A stretch of 64,000 nucleotides of DNA from Gibbula magus (GCA_936450465.1 OW388300.1:17435266-17499265); one strand, 5' to 3'; numbered from the stretch's first letter, positions 32,096-46,110 are shown. Notes: generated by a model not told the origin, from the letters alone. Translations and numbers: made by a program.

Positions 32096-32154
32096 GATCT
32101 TATAGTAAGCAATACAATCAAGCAGACAGTAAATATACCATCATTTCGCAGTTA

Positions 32155-32499
32155 TTAAAGGGGCACTAGGACGTTTTTTCGCTCAAATAAGTTGACAAAA
32201 TATATTTGAAAAATAATATCACTAATAGTAAAACACCTTTCTCTTTTCGGAAACCAAGTACAAAACGAGTGTACATGATTCGATAAGGCAATGGGAATCG
32301 GGTTTGTCATTTGAAATAATAAAATGTGTTCACAATAAAATGGGCGCCATGCAATTATTATTTAAAGGCAAAACCGTAATTACCACTACGGATAATTGGT
32401 TTGTGTAATAAAATGTTTTACCCTCTTAAGTAAATTCAAATGACATAAACTATCATTATAAATGGGAAATTTGCAAAAAACGTACTACTGACCCTTTAA
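32155..32499 (+). mobile_element. MITE, family M1 (ortholog of 16409-16768)
   Basis: Same position relative to the duplication edge as in copy 1, with TTAA at 32155-32158 and 32496-32499. It was therefore present before duplication. Confidence 0.88.
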
Positions 32500-33299
32500 C
32501 CCTGGCCAAAATCTGAGATTTCATTATCAATCACCACAGGGGCTCAAACATACATTGTACATCAAAGCTATGTTACAATGTTCATTAATGAAATTGACAG
32601 GTAAACATTTCCATGATACATTAATATAAACAGATTATGTTCGATAAGTATTATTTATCAACTAATTTGTTTAGTTCAATGTTTTTGTTGAAACAGCATC
32701 AGAGAGTGCAAATTCGGTATACACGCTGTTCAACTAAGTTTATCACTCTAAACTTGTTTAATTTCACCCAATTCTGTGAAAACAAACATTTGTAACTGTG
32801 ACCCAACAATGTGATAGATAATTAGTTTTAATATTCTAACATCTATTCTGCCTCTAGAGAAATATTTGGAACTTGTGTTGGAAAGTTGTGCTTGTAAATG
32901 GGATGCATCCCATTGTGTGAAATTATTTGAAATATAAGCAACACATATCATTTCTAGGCACATGTGAAAGTTAAATAAAATATTATCAAAAATTCTTAAT
33001 ATCGTTTTATTGATGTCAATGTAATAGGGCTTACTAATAAGATTTCAGAGATGCTATTGTTTTCTTATGATCGAAGGAAAAAAACATTATTCATTTTTTA
33101 GCTTGGTGAATATTATGGGTGACGATACATCTGTCAACGGGGATATGATTATCTTCATTCCAAACTCGATTCATACTCGAGATTCTGAGTGTAAGCATCT
33201 GGATAGACCGGTTCAAAAGAAGGTTACATAGGTAGTAGGGAGCAGTATGAGAATAAAACTGGAGGTCAATGCACGGAAGTCAGTGCAAATACGTGTTCC

Positions 33300-33625
33300 G
33301 TAAAGGAGCAGTAGCACGTTTTTTCACTCAAATAAGTCGATGATATGTATTTGAAAAATATGTTCACCAAAAGTAAAACACCCTTCTCTCTTCGGAAAAT
33401 CAAGATAAAAATAAGTGTACATCGCTCAGTTAAGCCATGGGAATCGTTTTGGTCATTTGAAATAATAAAATGTGTTCACAATAAAAAAAATTGCTTTTTA
33501 CGGAACTCCATTATTACTACTATGGATTGGTTGCTGTAATAAGATGTTTTACCTTCTGAATTAAATTCAAATGGCTCAAGCTATCATTATAAATAGGAAT
33601 TTGAAATGTGCTGCAACCCCTTTAA
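33300..33625 (+). mobile_element. MITE, family M1, inserted in copy 2 only
   Basis: The element sits between GTGCAAATACGTGTTCC and TTTAAGGATTGGGTGA. Copy 1 at about 17718-17745 reads ACGTGGTCCTTAAGGATTGGG with no element. The empty site is thus TTAA. In the filled site the right flank keeps TTAA and the left has GTAA. This supports TTAA (or TA) as the duplicated target. Confidence 0.9.
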
Positions 33626-36353
33626 GGATTGGGTGACGTGGTTATGTTCCTGAATACACCAAATTCTACATACTGAATAATGTTGACTGAGAGAACCAAT
33701 GGTACATCGTTGGTACGACAAAAAGGACATAGTGTATTCCTAAGGAACATCGGAACGTCTGCAGACACAAAGGTTTTTTCCATGATGGAATGGAAGTGCA
33801 TCTGCTTCTGCATCCAGTTTGGGACAATCAATGAATCAAAGACAAGAAACTGCTGGAAAACATGGTTTAAAACTTTTACCTCATTACTCAGAGATGATAT
33901 ATGAACACATGTATTGATAACAGCAGGGTGAATGTCTCACATTTATCTCATATGCTTATGTATAATAGGAATTATAATTTTAAAATTTGGTAAAAAATAT
34001 GGTTATCATCCAGAACCCGTTGTCAACGTCTCAATTAACATAGTTGTTCGCTTCAATGTCCGATAGGGGTATGCAGTCTCAATGTAGAACATGAGACAAG
34101 ATGAATATGTAATGACATCAAATACATGTTATAATCCACTAAGAAATCATTAAATGTGTAAGCCTTAAATCTACCGTTTTTCTATAATAAATAATGTTTA
34201 AAAACAAGAAACATGTTGTGCCACACAAAACTTAAAACAAGTATTCTCATTTTATGACATCTACATTAAAAACACGCATCGACTAATTTCAAGAAGTATA
34301 ACAATATGTCAAGTGGTCATAATACAAACCATCAAGTTTCTGTATGGGAAATGGAAATTCATATATTTTGATTTACTACTTTCGTCTATATTATCAATTT
34401 CAAGCTATTCAAAAGTCAGTTGAATTTCAGGTTTCGTATTTATTTTGAGTTTATCTCTATAAATGATGATAATGCAAAGTGTAAAGATGTTGTCTGTTCT
34501 ACCTCAAGCAAATTCAAAGAAATATTTACATTACGAATAATGAATAATGTGTGCTACAAAATTAAGCAGGACACACTACTTTAATGAACTCATTTCTACA
34601 AGTCAGTGATTCGTTCCAATATCAACTGAATTTGTTCAAGTTACATTTAACAGTAATCTGCCTGTAACGAATGTTTCACAAGCTCCTTTGAAAGTGGTTT
34701 GTGAGTATTGACATATATATGCTAACATTTCAAAAGGTTAAATGGAACACATGCAATAAATACTCTTCGGATATTGCAAATTACCGCACGTGTTATCCAA
34801 AGGGTTATAATTCCCCTAGCTTGTTATCTAAAAGGCCAGACACCCACAAACACCTAAACTTGGATCTCTTGAAAAGCCAACGTGACTTTGTGAACGTTAT
34901 TGATCAAATAAAACATGGTCTGGTGAATTGAGTACTTCTTGTGAATAGGGACATCAAATGTGTTTGGACAGTTACCTTGAACTTCCCATTAGAGAAGGAT
35001 TAACATAAACTTACTAAATGAGACTATTTCAGATTGAAAAGTATTGTAAATGTCCCATTGTAAATAATTATATCTTTTTTCACATCAATAGACAACAAAG
35101 TTCAAAATTTCTGCACCCTTCTCCATTTAGTGATGCAATTTGTTGTATAATGTCAAAGTTGTGCTGCATGAACTGCCCTGCAAATGTGTATATCATTAAA
35201 ATCTAAAGCTCAGAGATGATCTATTATTTATTGGGAAAAACTAAAATCATACTGACCAACATGATATTTTGTCCTTACATATTTTTTTGTTTTGTTTTTA
35301 GAAGTCAGAGCAGGGGTCATATTTTACACTTTGATGTAATGATTGATAGAACAATGGTTCTTTGATAACAAAAACATGCAAATCAAAATACTGAAATCCC
35401 ATAAATCATGCTTTTTAATAAGTACCATTGAAAATGCATGTTAAAAAATTTGGCAGATTTATATCAGGTTATCTTTTAACTACATTGTTTTAATCAAAAC
35501 TGATTTTTTTCCTTAAGGAAAACATCCATGTCAGACATAACAATGAACGCTAAAGGACAGGTAACAAACAACTGCAATTTATTCTTAAGTGAAAATGAAA
35601 ACCACAACGGTAACATACATCTATTCAAATGACGATCAAGGTGAAGCTATCAAGACGGTCGACGGATATTCTTCCCTCTAGGGTCATGGCCGTTTATCGA
35701 GGTCACTCAAAGGATCATTTACCGCACACGAGTGGGTCATAAATTACATATCAGGAACATTTGACTCTCTTCACAATCTTTGATCATTCGAAATATGTTT
35801 CTTATTTTTACGATTGTATGAACTACCAATCACTTACCACAAAAAGTACCAATCTATTTCTGAAAAGAAAACGCTTACCTTATATGTGATTTCGTCTAAT
35901 CAAGGAAAACCCCTCAAGGTTCCTTCTTCATAAACGATTCGACGAGGAATCAATAATATAATCAAATGTAATTTGCTGTAACAATCTTATAAAGTACAGA
36001 ACCTCTCGAAGGTCAACTCAACCTTATACAAACCCTAGTCCAATACTTCCGCTTTAGGCTAATGTACATGGTCGAAAGATTGAAACTTGAAAATATGTAA
36101 TGTACTTAGTTCATAAGTGATTAGAAACTATAAGAGGTTGCCATTACCTTCTCCCACTTCTCATTTCTTTCAGACAATTGCGCAACGATTTGTTGATCAG
36201 CTTTTAATATTTATCGACCAGGAGTTATAGATGTTATCGATTACATTGGAGGCAATGCTCAGTTATGGTTCAATAAGTTAATTAAACAGTCGTTAGATGA
36301 ACAGCGGCACAATGTACATTAAAAGAAATGACAGCTCTTTGCATTATCGTAGC

Positions 36354-36487
36354 ATAAGGGGCTTTAGCATGTTTATTTGCTGAAGTAATTCGATGAAATG
36401 AATTTGAAAAACAACGTCACCAATAGTTGAAACCCTTCGGAGAATCAAGTTAAAGAATGAGTGTACATGGTTCCGTACTGCCCCTTT
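36354..36487 (+). mobile_element. MITE, family M1, internally deleted (ortholog of 20568-20907)
   Basis: Left end GGGGCTTTAGCATGTTTATTTGC, about 90 bp of body, then directly GTACTGCCCCTTTA. The left flank including TTAA is also shortened relative to copy 1. Confidence 0.82.
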
Positions 36488-38014
36488 ATGCCCTTGTCCT
36501 CTGATGTGCTTCAGCACTAAGATTCCATCAGTGAACATTGCACAAATAACTCCTACTGGCCAACTTCATGTAAATAATTGAAACATCGAGACAATGAATA
36601 GGTGACAATTCTGTTTGTTGTTTAATTATTTAAAAAACGTGCCTTTTAGTAACAAAACGTGAGAATGACATTTTGAATAAATATATTCTAAGGAAAATAA
36701 CAAGGGCTGATGTTTGATAATGGACAATCACCTTATGAAACAGAACATGGCCACATGATCGAATGGAACATTATGTATACAATACTGCAATATACAATTG
36801 TAAAGACAACTACATGCACAATAGAGGTATTCTAAGCATTTTAAGTATTTAGTTTCTCTGTCTATATGTCCTCACGTTATAGAGAGGAATCTGAAGTTTG
36901 CCTCATCTGGAACCTTTAACGAATGGCCGATAAATATTCTTTCTTGAACAGGGAGTTGACTATTAGTGAAAAAAGACCATGCTTTATGTGATAGAGGCAA
37001 AATCTCGTGTTAATCTACATCACTGTTTGACGTTCATGCTGGACCTCAAGTTTATCATAATGCTCTCAGACACTAACAAGGAAAGTCGATGGGAAACTGC
37101 CTCTCATAGATCAGGACCACTTGATCAATGGCTCTTTACACCTACAAACGGATTCCTATTTTGAAACTGAAGTAATTGTGTATGTGTATGCTCGCGTAGC
37201 CTGCACCGAATCGCAGTATATGATGACAATATATACCTGTAAATTCTTTGACATGTAAATGAAATATTTGATAAAATGGTGTGGTATTAAAGTGTATCCA
37301 TTTATTGGCGACGTAAACGTGTATACGTTTATACATGGGTATAAAATAAACTTCCAGTAATATTTCCAATTGCAAAGATAATATGTTGATATTTTTCAAA
37401 CATTGTCAATTATTTATATTGTTTATACCAGTGAAACGTCATGACTCATTTGAACTTATGTCAGATGTTGTAATATCATATCTAATATTTCAGATTTTAC
37501 AAGATTTGACAAACATGGAGAATATGACATCTTGAATAGATATATATAATGACAATGGTATATCACTGACAGACAATGAAGAGCTGAGTTTTTTTTAGCC
37601 ATGAATAGAAGTTCCGAATGTTAACTTGTCAAAAGAGTCGCAATGATGCAATTGATTGATTTACAACATCAGGTTATGTGTCTTTCACAAATATATATAT
37701 TATAATCTGACAGGCTGTACTAATCAGTATCTTCCCATGCATCATCGAGGATCTGACTTCCGGAGTTTTCATTGAAGGACAGACTGTCATGGATGAAAGG
37801 GTGTGGTACTTTCACGTCGTCGATAATGTAAGAAAGAATAATTATATCCTTGTCGAACATATAAATTTTTCCGCATCTTGTATCTATGAGGACAATTATT
37901 CACTATGAGTATTGGCTCTAAATTACAAGAGGCAATTGCATTGAATGGTTAAACTTTGAATGTTTATTTATTTTAGATAATTTATGCCTGAATTTTCGTC
38001 AAGGTTAAACAAAT

Positions 38015-38640
38015 ATACCATTGTTAGACCATTTTCAATTTTCTGAGATTTAAGAAACGTCACTTTTAAGACTTAGTTTTATTGTGTTCAACGGGGACAA
38101 GTTTTCTCGGATACCCTTCAACCTAGGTGAATGAAATTTTGTTTGTGCGTACTCATGACCGTATTCTTTATCGAGTTCGAAAACCGTTTCCGAAATATTA
38201 ATTTTGACGGAGTTTTGCTCTTGAATCCGAAATTGAACTTGACCAAAAGAGCTGTGATGCTCCAATTGGGACAAGTTTTCTCGGCAACTATTACATCTAG
38301 GTGAATGAAATTTAACATTTACGCAGTCCAGATGATACTCTTCAGAGAGTTCACAGTCCAGTTCCGAAATATTATTTTTTACGGAGTTATGGCCCTTGAA
38401 TCCGAAATTGAACTTAGTACACATTACCGGTGTGATGCTCTAATGGGGAAAATTTAGTTACCTGAAAAATATTACATCTTGGTGAATGAAATTTTGTAAT
38501 AACAAAGCCAGTTCCCAACATTATTTTAGACAATATTATGATGCTTGAAGCTGTTTTTTAAACATAGTACCCGTCACATGTATAACTACCAATGGACGGT
38601 TAGCGGATGGCAGGGGTTTGTGAGCCATGCTCACTTTTTT
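38015..38640 (-). repeat. Satellite-like block, about 175-bp unit, copy 2 only
   Basis: Two full units and a degenerate third share GGGACAAGTTTTCTCGG, GGTGAATGAAATTT, TTCCGAAATATTA and CTTGAATCCGAAATTGAACTT. The 124-codon frame at 38050-38424 (minus) is open through two units and shows the same repeat at protein level (KFHSPR..., REN, NSVK.NISE). An open frame of this kind with a period divisible by three can arise from the repeat alone. I recall similar tandem units in other mollusc genomes but cannot verify this. Copy 1 has a shorter unrelated stretch at 22490-22595. Confidence 0.75.
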
Positions 38641-40022
38641 CTTGTTCAACGTGCACGAGACAGTTAAATGTATTGCATTGTATATTTGTTGATTGTATGG
38701 TGATAGTCTCTTGAAACAGATAAAACACATTATGTTCTCTAACATTTCAGCACTGATCAAGACAAATGCTTAATGAAAAACGGGGTCATTATAAGAACAA
38801 GAACAGTTGCATGGGAAGAGAACCTTCTTATCGGTTTATAATAACTACGATCATTACAAGTATTATATCCAAGTTTGAAGAATTACAGCTTACTTCCGTG
38901 CGATCAGGTTTGCATTGGGTATTAGCTGAACGATCTTACGAGCAGCTGTTGAATCTTACTGAATGTATGTATAAGGTGTATACAGTATCAGTAACCTACT
39001 TCCACACGTGTGTATGTCTATCATTTGACAGGATGTTGTCTGCAGCGAGCCTTTATCTGATGTATTTAAGAAAAAACATTTGCATACTATTTACACAAAT
39101 ACCTCCTTCAGGAATGATGTATGTGTATTCGTAAGATATATTTGATTTGCTATCCCTTTACGAATCCAGTTTTTCAGGTCCTGTCAGTTACGAACGGTGA
39201 ACAGTATTGGGTTATTTAAAGTAAGACATTAGTTATAATTCAATACAAGGCAATAACTCATCTTCGAAGCTTAATATACCAATTGCACTCATGATTTAAT
39301 CACATATAGGATTTTCAACAGAGTCGATATCGTTTTTGTGTTTTACAAGATGAAAGTTATAAAAACGTGTTTCAAGATAGTAATACTGCTACAGCGGGTG
39401 GCCATATTATTACGTACATGTAACGTAATTCCCATTGACCTATACGTGTTCTGTTGCAAGAATATTGTTCATGAATCTTTTGTTTGTCGATTAATTCTGA
39501 ATGACTCCAAGAAATATCTGCTATGCACTTTATAAGAAATAGAGCGTCTTCAAATGGTATTTTATAAAGGTATCATTGGAAACAGAAACATTGTATAAAT
39601 GACGCGATCGTGATGTCATTGGATAGGTCATCAGGAATAAAATCATGGAACGATTTATACCGCTACATGTACAGGAAGTATCTAGATCCGAGAAATATGA
39701 CAAACTTGTAACTGAGGCTGCAAGTGTAGAAATGAAAATGAGAGAAAATGGTTCATGTCAAACATGTATATGATCAATTGTCTCACATGTCGGTAGTACA
39801 ATAACATTCCTTTGTTTTCTGAACATAATGACAGTTCAAAAGCCTTGTGCGATTTGCAGCGCACAACAGTTGATTGATCTGCGATACAAGCTGACCAGAG
39901 ACGAATGAAGCAAGTATGTAACAGTTTCAAACTGTTACCCGAAATATTGATCACCATATGTTAACCTAAATCTGATCAAGCTGAATATGGAGCTTTTGTC
40001 ACACAACAACCCTTACTACAAC

Positions 40023-40226
40023 TTCCCAATGCAAGGCATAACTCTTGCCAGTCTCCATTACTGGCTGATTTAGGCCTTGCAGTATTTCCTTAAGAAATCT
40101 GTGTTTAGAAATCCAGGCACGCTATGCAGCGATTCACTGTCTTGACACAACAAAGCGATGGAAATATCGCAAGGGTTAAATCAGCCAGTAATGCAAACTG
40201 GCAAGAGTTATGCCTTGCGTTTGGAA
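40023..40226. mobile_element. MITE, family M3, long terminal inverted repeats, copy 2 only
   Basis: About 204 bp. The left end TTCCCAATGCAAGGCATAAC, then CCATTACTGGCTGATTT and CCTTGCAGTATTTCC, is mirrored at the right end (GCAAGAGTTATGCCTTGCG). Arms are about 60 bp. Copy 1 at about 24138 reads CCGTTACTAAGGATCAGG with no insertion. No clear target duplication. A second member is at 55976-56189. Confidence 0.88.
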
Positions 40227-42129
40227 GGATCAGGATGGATTGCTATTGTGATAAGGAGAGACGGAGGGAGACTACACTTTCGGCCAAAATAAAAACCTAC
40301 TTTAGTTTCCTTAAAATTAAAGATGAAATAATATCTGAAATTTACTAATTGTGGTATCTACGTTATGCTGAAACAATAATTACTATGAAAGTCCATTAAA
40401 ATCGTGGAAAATCTGTGATTCGAGTCAGTGACATACATAAAAACCACATGAAGACAGCTATTTCCGGTTCCTTCACTTGCGCACCATAACCAATTACATC
40501 TGTAGCGTCATTACCACTTTAATGCGAATGCGTGCTGTATTCTTCCTCGTGGTTTTATGAAAATGTGTTTCAAATGTTTTTCTGATCAAGAAGTGATCGA
40601 AAAATAAACAATTCTGTTGACTCATTTCAACAATCGCCGTTCATTCCTGACGTGACAACTTCTGAAATTTAGATTTAATATGCAGAAATGGTGCAGCTTC
40701 ATAATACTATGATATTGTGAAACTGTTCATAATAGTTAATACGAAATCTGATAACATATCTGGTAGGCGTTTCTTTTGGCCGACAGTGTATTTGAATTAA
40801 ACATATTCTTCTTTAAACAACCATTCATTCTTGAGCTGAAGGAACGGTTAACATACGAATGTTTAAGAATTGGTTAAATAATCAATGTTCATGGTGTTTT
40901 GGGATATTGAAACTGAAACCTTCAGAAGCCGGCTGAACAATATTTTAATTTCAAAACATTCTATTTCTAAGAAACAAACGTTTAAAATCTCCTTATCAAG
41001 GCGAGGTAGGAGAGTCTGGCCTGTTTAATGACGTTCTACTGTAAAGACGCGTCAACAAATTTAACTCCAAGAAAGTTATTTCTGTCCACACTCTATTAAT
41101 TAAATTTCTTCATGTTATGAATGTCTAAGTTACATGCAAAACAAACTGGCAAAACCAATTTTGAAAAAAGCGATTCAAGCACCCAAAGTGTACTTGAACA
41201 GACATACAAAATAAAAGTTTCATACTCTTGTGTATAAAGTTGTGAGTTCTACTTTACAAAACTTCAAATACACTCAAAATCTGCTTTCTTCGTCAACAGC
41301 GTTTCGTTTTTTACACTGTTGAACATTTGTTGACGTTTCTTTTGCGGTTGAGTGTATACTGTACTGACTTACTGATATCTGATGTATTAACAGGGTTCAA
41401 TGATCAGGGAACCACCAAGTGAGTCCAAACATTACGGGAACATATAGATTGATTTTCTTGGCAATCTGAAACTAACCACACTTTGTTCATTTTACCGGAT
41501 GATTAAATGGTTAACACGGTTTCAAACTCATTGTTTATCCAAAGGATAACTAACCTTACGAATTCAGTTTGTCAGTTCATGAGTTACGAGAAATGAAAGG
41601 CATTGAGACTATTCAAAGTAAGCCATTTTTAATAATTCTGTAGAAGGGAATGGCTCACATTAGAAGCGAAAACGTTCAGCTTATTATAACAATTAGTTCA
41701 GAGAGGAAATGACGAAGTAGTGTGTGGTTAGTTAAGTCCCTGCTGTTTCTACTCAGAGCCAGTTAAGGATAATGATGTCACTCCAAATGGGATTCGAGAA
41801 AAATAAAATAGCTGTAAATAATGTCCTGATGTGCTTTGCAAAATTTCATTTTACCAAATGTGTAATCTTTAACTAATGACCATCAGTGCAGGTACCTGTA
41901 AACAAGATATTATCACCAATCCATATGTTACTTTTCCGACCCTTTTAAACGAATCAACCCTGTGAAGTTTAATTGGTTCTTCATTCACATAGACTTTTGA
42001 TCAATGATAATTATAGACACGTGATCCTTAGGTTGTAACATTTACTTACTGAAGTGTTCATAACATAATTAACATTTACACAAATGTAGAACTCTTGAAA
42101 TTCGATAATACCTTTCAAGTAAAATATAT

Positions 42130-43560
42130 TATAATTTAGATGGATTACGAAGTAATTGATTAGGATATTTTGTTGATGTGCAGTTTCATGAGAATATGCT
42201 ATTGCCACTTATCTGATTATTGATTTTGTGTCTGGTGCATAGCCACCTATGTAATCAGTCATGACAAGACATCAAAGCTGACGATCCAGATATGATTAAT
42301 GCCTTAGAACTGGTATTCATCGCACATAGATTATTCCAACTGAGTCGATATAATTATTGTGCTTTTTCAAGATGAAAGTTAAGCTTCAAGATAACACAAA
42401 CCCACAGCTCAATCTAATCACCTCCAAGATTAAGTAAATGGCTGCCCGAACTACATGCTGCTGGTTCTTACGAAATTCTGAATCTTATTAATAGGAATAA
42501 ATGGTTTCAAAACGCCTTGGATGATGTCCAAGATTCATCATCAAGAAGTCCATCATTATTTTAGACACGACAAGAAAAAGATCAAAGAAGGTAAACATCA
42601 GCTGGTCGAATGCAGTTATAAAATTTAAAAAATGACGTCTCCTCATTATTGTCATTCATAACTTGGAAAACTGGAAAAGAACGTGTAAGTTGTTTGAAAT
42701 AAACCATTGTGATTAGTTTTATCATTCATTGTACTTTCATCCTCAAAGCATAAATTGTGCCAATCCTTATCACTGGCTAATTTAAGACTTTCTCTAACAC
42801 AAACAACACATGTCATCTCAAGTTGTTTACCACCATTCATGTCACTTTCTCTATAACACCAAGTCGGGGAATATTTTGCACACTTTTTTCTCAATGATCT
42901 TCATTCAACCCATTGCATGTATTCAAACTTCTCGATCTCAAGAGCGGAATGGTTTTGGTGGAACAGAACATAGTCACTATTGGCAAGCCTGGGATGGCAA
43001 CGTCTCCCACAATAACTCGCGCCCATCAACATCACAGATTACTTAAAGTCTTGCTACATTTTGTTTTCCTTTCTGTGCTAGACTAGCAGTACGCAATATG
43101 AAGTGCAGTCAATGGTGTACGTTGTTATGATATGTAGAAGGTGTGTTTGAAATAACCTTGTTGTCGTTGACATCTGAAACATTAAAGGTGCATCCCTTGT
43201 GTTTCATAAAAATGTGTTTTGCTTAATACGTACCAACTCACCATATGTGTTATCTACAGTACACATAAATTCACTCATCTTGCATATTCATCCCCAATCG
43301 CCAAATATATCATGATTATTAAAACTGAGTAGCATCATTATGCATGTTTAGAAACCGAAACTGCACTTCCTACTCGCATGCACAGTGGTTATGTGACCTA
43401 TTAAACATGATCAACCCATATTTGTAATGTTGTCTATAACATTCCAAAATTACGTTTAATCATCGCTTTCAATGTTCAAATGTAGCAAAAACGACATTAG
43501 GATATTAACAATCACTGGTAGGAGTACATTATCGTCATGGGGACAAGATCGATTTCTACT
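42130..43560 (+). repeat. Internal older repeat, unit U1 (within copy 2)
   Basis: Ortholog of 26025-27540. It lacks the stretch around 26880-26925 of copy 1 (copy 2 reads CTCGATCTCAAGAGCGGAATG). Confidence 0.72.
43192..43560 (+). mobile_element. MITE-like element, family M2 (ortholog of 27175)
   Basis: TTAAAGGTGCATCCCTTGTG start and the CCGAAACTGCAC landmark. Right end not recognisable. Confidence 0.55.
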
Positions 43561-43849
43561 AAATTTCATATATTGTGAATACAAGTACACGTACACGTAT
43601 ATCCATATATCCATGCATGCTTTGATATAAACATAATCAGGTCACACATATCAATTAACATCTATGTACAATGCGAGCGAGTCATAAAATATCATTATTA
43701 TACAAGTTGTCATGGTGTCAAATGTGGTCAAATATAATTGTATTGTTATTGCCTTGTTGGTATCACAATTGAAATACTACAAGTGTTTATCAATAACAAG
43801 CATAATTAGGGAAATGAATCATATGTCTTCATCGAAATTTCATCTGATG

Positions 43850-44046
43850 TCGATTAAATGATTGACTAATGATTTCACCGTTTATATTTATGGATGTGAT
43901 ATCGGAATAGTGATTGATTAAATGAGTGACAAATGATTTTCACAGTTAATATTCATGGATATATGTCAGAATAGTCCTCGATTAAATGATTGACAAATGA
44001 TTTTGACAGTTAATATTTACGGATATGATATTATAATAGTCTTCAT
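43850..44046 (+). repeat. Tandem repeat, about 65 bp x 3 (copy 2)
   Basis: Ortholog of 27854-28050, same three units with scattered substitutions. Confidence 0.85.
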
Positions 44047-44754
44047 TAAAATGTTCACGAAATTCGGAAAGGATCGGTACATACTTCGCATACAATAATG
44101 AACCTCAGTCATGAAGAATCGTCAAATAATAACTCTCTAAAATGTTTATCTTGTTTTAATCAGTTAACGTTAAGATTGTTTAAATCAGCTTATTGAATAA
44201 ATCAACATCTCCTTACCTAAAAGAAGATATATCTAATCTATATCAATACTCATTTTTGAAGTTTCGACTTTAATTTATGTTGAACTTGAAAATATGTCGA
44301 ACTCATATGTTTATTAAACGTTTGTATGATGATATCCATAGTTCAAGTATATAGTATTTGAGAAGAGGAATATTCTCTGCATATATATTTTAAATGCTTA
44401 TCACTAAAGGTATCGATTGTGTGTCAAATGAAAAGCCACCCAAGTAATCAGGCATGATTACACATCCAAGTTCAAAGTCCTTGGATAATTGCTGCCTTTT
44501 GAGCTGGTATTCATTATCGAGTTACATGGAAGGATACTTTAGGATGGTCGATATGAATATAATCTTCGACAAGATGAAACCATTGAAATGTGCATTAATG
44601 CATCAATCAATATTTTGACAAAAAAAGTATGTATTACTTAAACAATTTAACTATCTAAATGAATACATAACCAGTCATGATCACCCATGGCAAAGGAATT
44701 ATGAACTGCAAAAAATTATAGATTGCTTGTATTTTTAATGAAATTAAAATGAAA

Positions 44755-46110
44755 TACTATTATAATTTAGATGGATTACAATGTAGCTGTTATTCTGTAT
44801 TCTGGAGTTCAGTTTCAGTTTGATCATGATATTCTGTTGATGTGCAGTTTCATGGGATATGTTATTGCCACTTACCAGATTATTGATTTTGTGTTTGGTG
44901 CAGAGCTACCCATGCAATCAGCAATGACCAGACATCAAAGCTGACGATCCAAATATAATAGCTGTCTTGGAGCTGGTATTCATCACATAAAGAATATTCC
45001 AATATTCGATACGTTATTGGCATTTTCAAGATGATACTTATTAAAACATGCTTCCAGATAACACGCTGAGCTATCTAATCAACTTTAATATTTATTAATT
45101 TGCTGCCGGTTTTAAGCACTGCTGGTTCCTTCGAGTTTTAGAGTTGCGGGAAGAGGACACGAAATCAAATAATATTTATCATGTATGAAATTCGTCAAAT
45201 TTCCACATTTATTAGTGAAAATTAATGTCCATCAAGACTCACCATCATTGATCAATACAGTGTACAGGACAAGAACAGATCAAAGAAGTAGACATCAGCT
45301 GTTTCAAATCAGTTATTAACATAATAACGACTCCTGATTAATGTCATTAACAAACTGGAAAATCGCATGTGCATGAGTTGTTTGTCATGAACCATAGTAA
45401 TTAGTTTCATCATACCTTGCAAACTCCCCAGAAATAACATGCATCAATCCTTATCAATGGCTAATATCAGATTTACTGTAAACAAATCCAAACAAAATCT
45501 TCATTTTCTTTACATGAATCTAATGCAAAATTAACAATTGCAGTAGAACCACAAAACACTGTAGTTTTAGTCAGAATATTCTAATTCACTTGTGTACTTT
45601 TTTCACAAACCTCATATTAAAGGTACACCCATTGTGTTTCATACCATTTTATTTGGCTTTAATACGTTCCAACTCAAGACATGTGCTGTCTACAATACAA
45701 ATAAATTTACCCAGCTTGCACATGTATCCCCAATCGCCAAATATACAATAATAACTAGTTTTCAAATTAAAATTGAGTGGCATAATTATTATTATGTGGG
45801 GAAACCGAAACTGCACGTCCAATTTACATGCACAGTAGTTATGGGACCTATTAAACATTATCAACTCAAATTTGTCTTTTTGTCTGTTATATATAAGATA
45901 CCAACATTACGTTTGACGCGCGCCACATGCTGTGCATTGTCCGGTTTTCGATCAGAAATCGCTACTTTTACCTTCATATCGTCAATATGCTAAGTCTACT
46001 ATCATCAAAATGGTAGTTTTCGGTAACAGTCGGTACTTCTCGACAAAGTAATACCATTTATAGCGTTTGCAAAATGTGACCCCCCTACAACACAATGGAT
46101 GTACATTTTA
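44755..46110 (+). repeat. Internal older repeat, unit U2 (within copy 2)
   Basis: Ortholog of 28770-30020. It includes GAGCTACCCATGCAATCAGC and GACGATCCAAATATAATAGC. It retains the right terminus of the M2 element that copy 1 has lost. Confidence 0.7.
45617..46110 (+). mobile_element. MITE-like element, family M2, both ends present
   Basis: Left end TTAA-AGGTACACCCATTGTGTTTC and right end AACACAATGGATGTACATTTTA are inverted repeats of about 20 bp. About 494 bp. The element contains an open frame at 45592-45993 that is also open in copy 1, with no known family. Other members, incomplete, are at 27175, 29574, 43192 and 60155. Confidence 0.78.
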
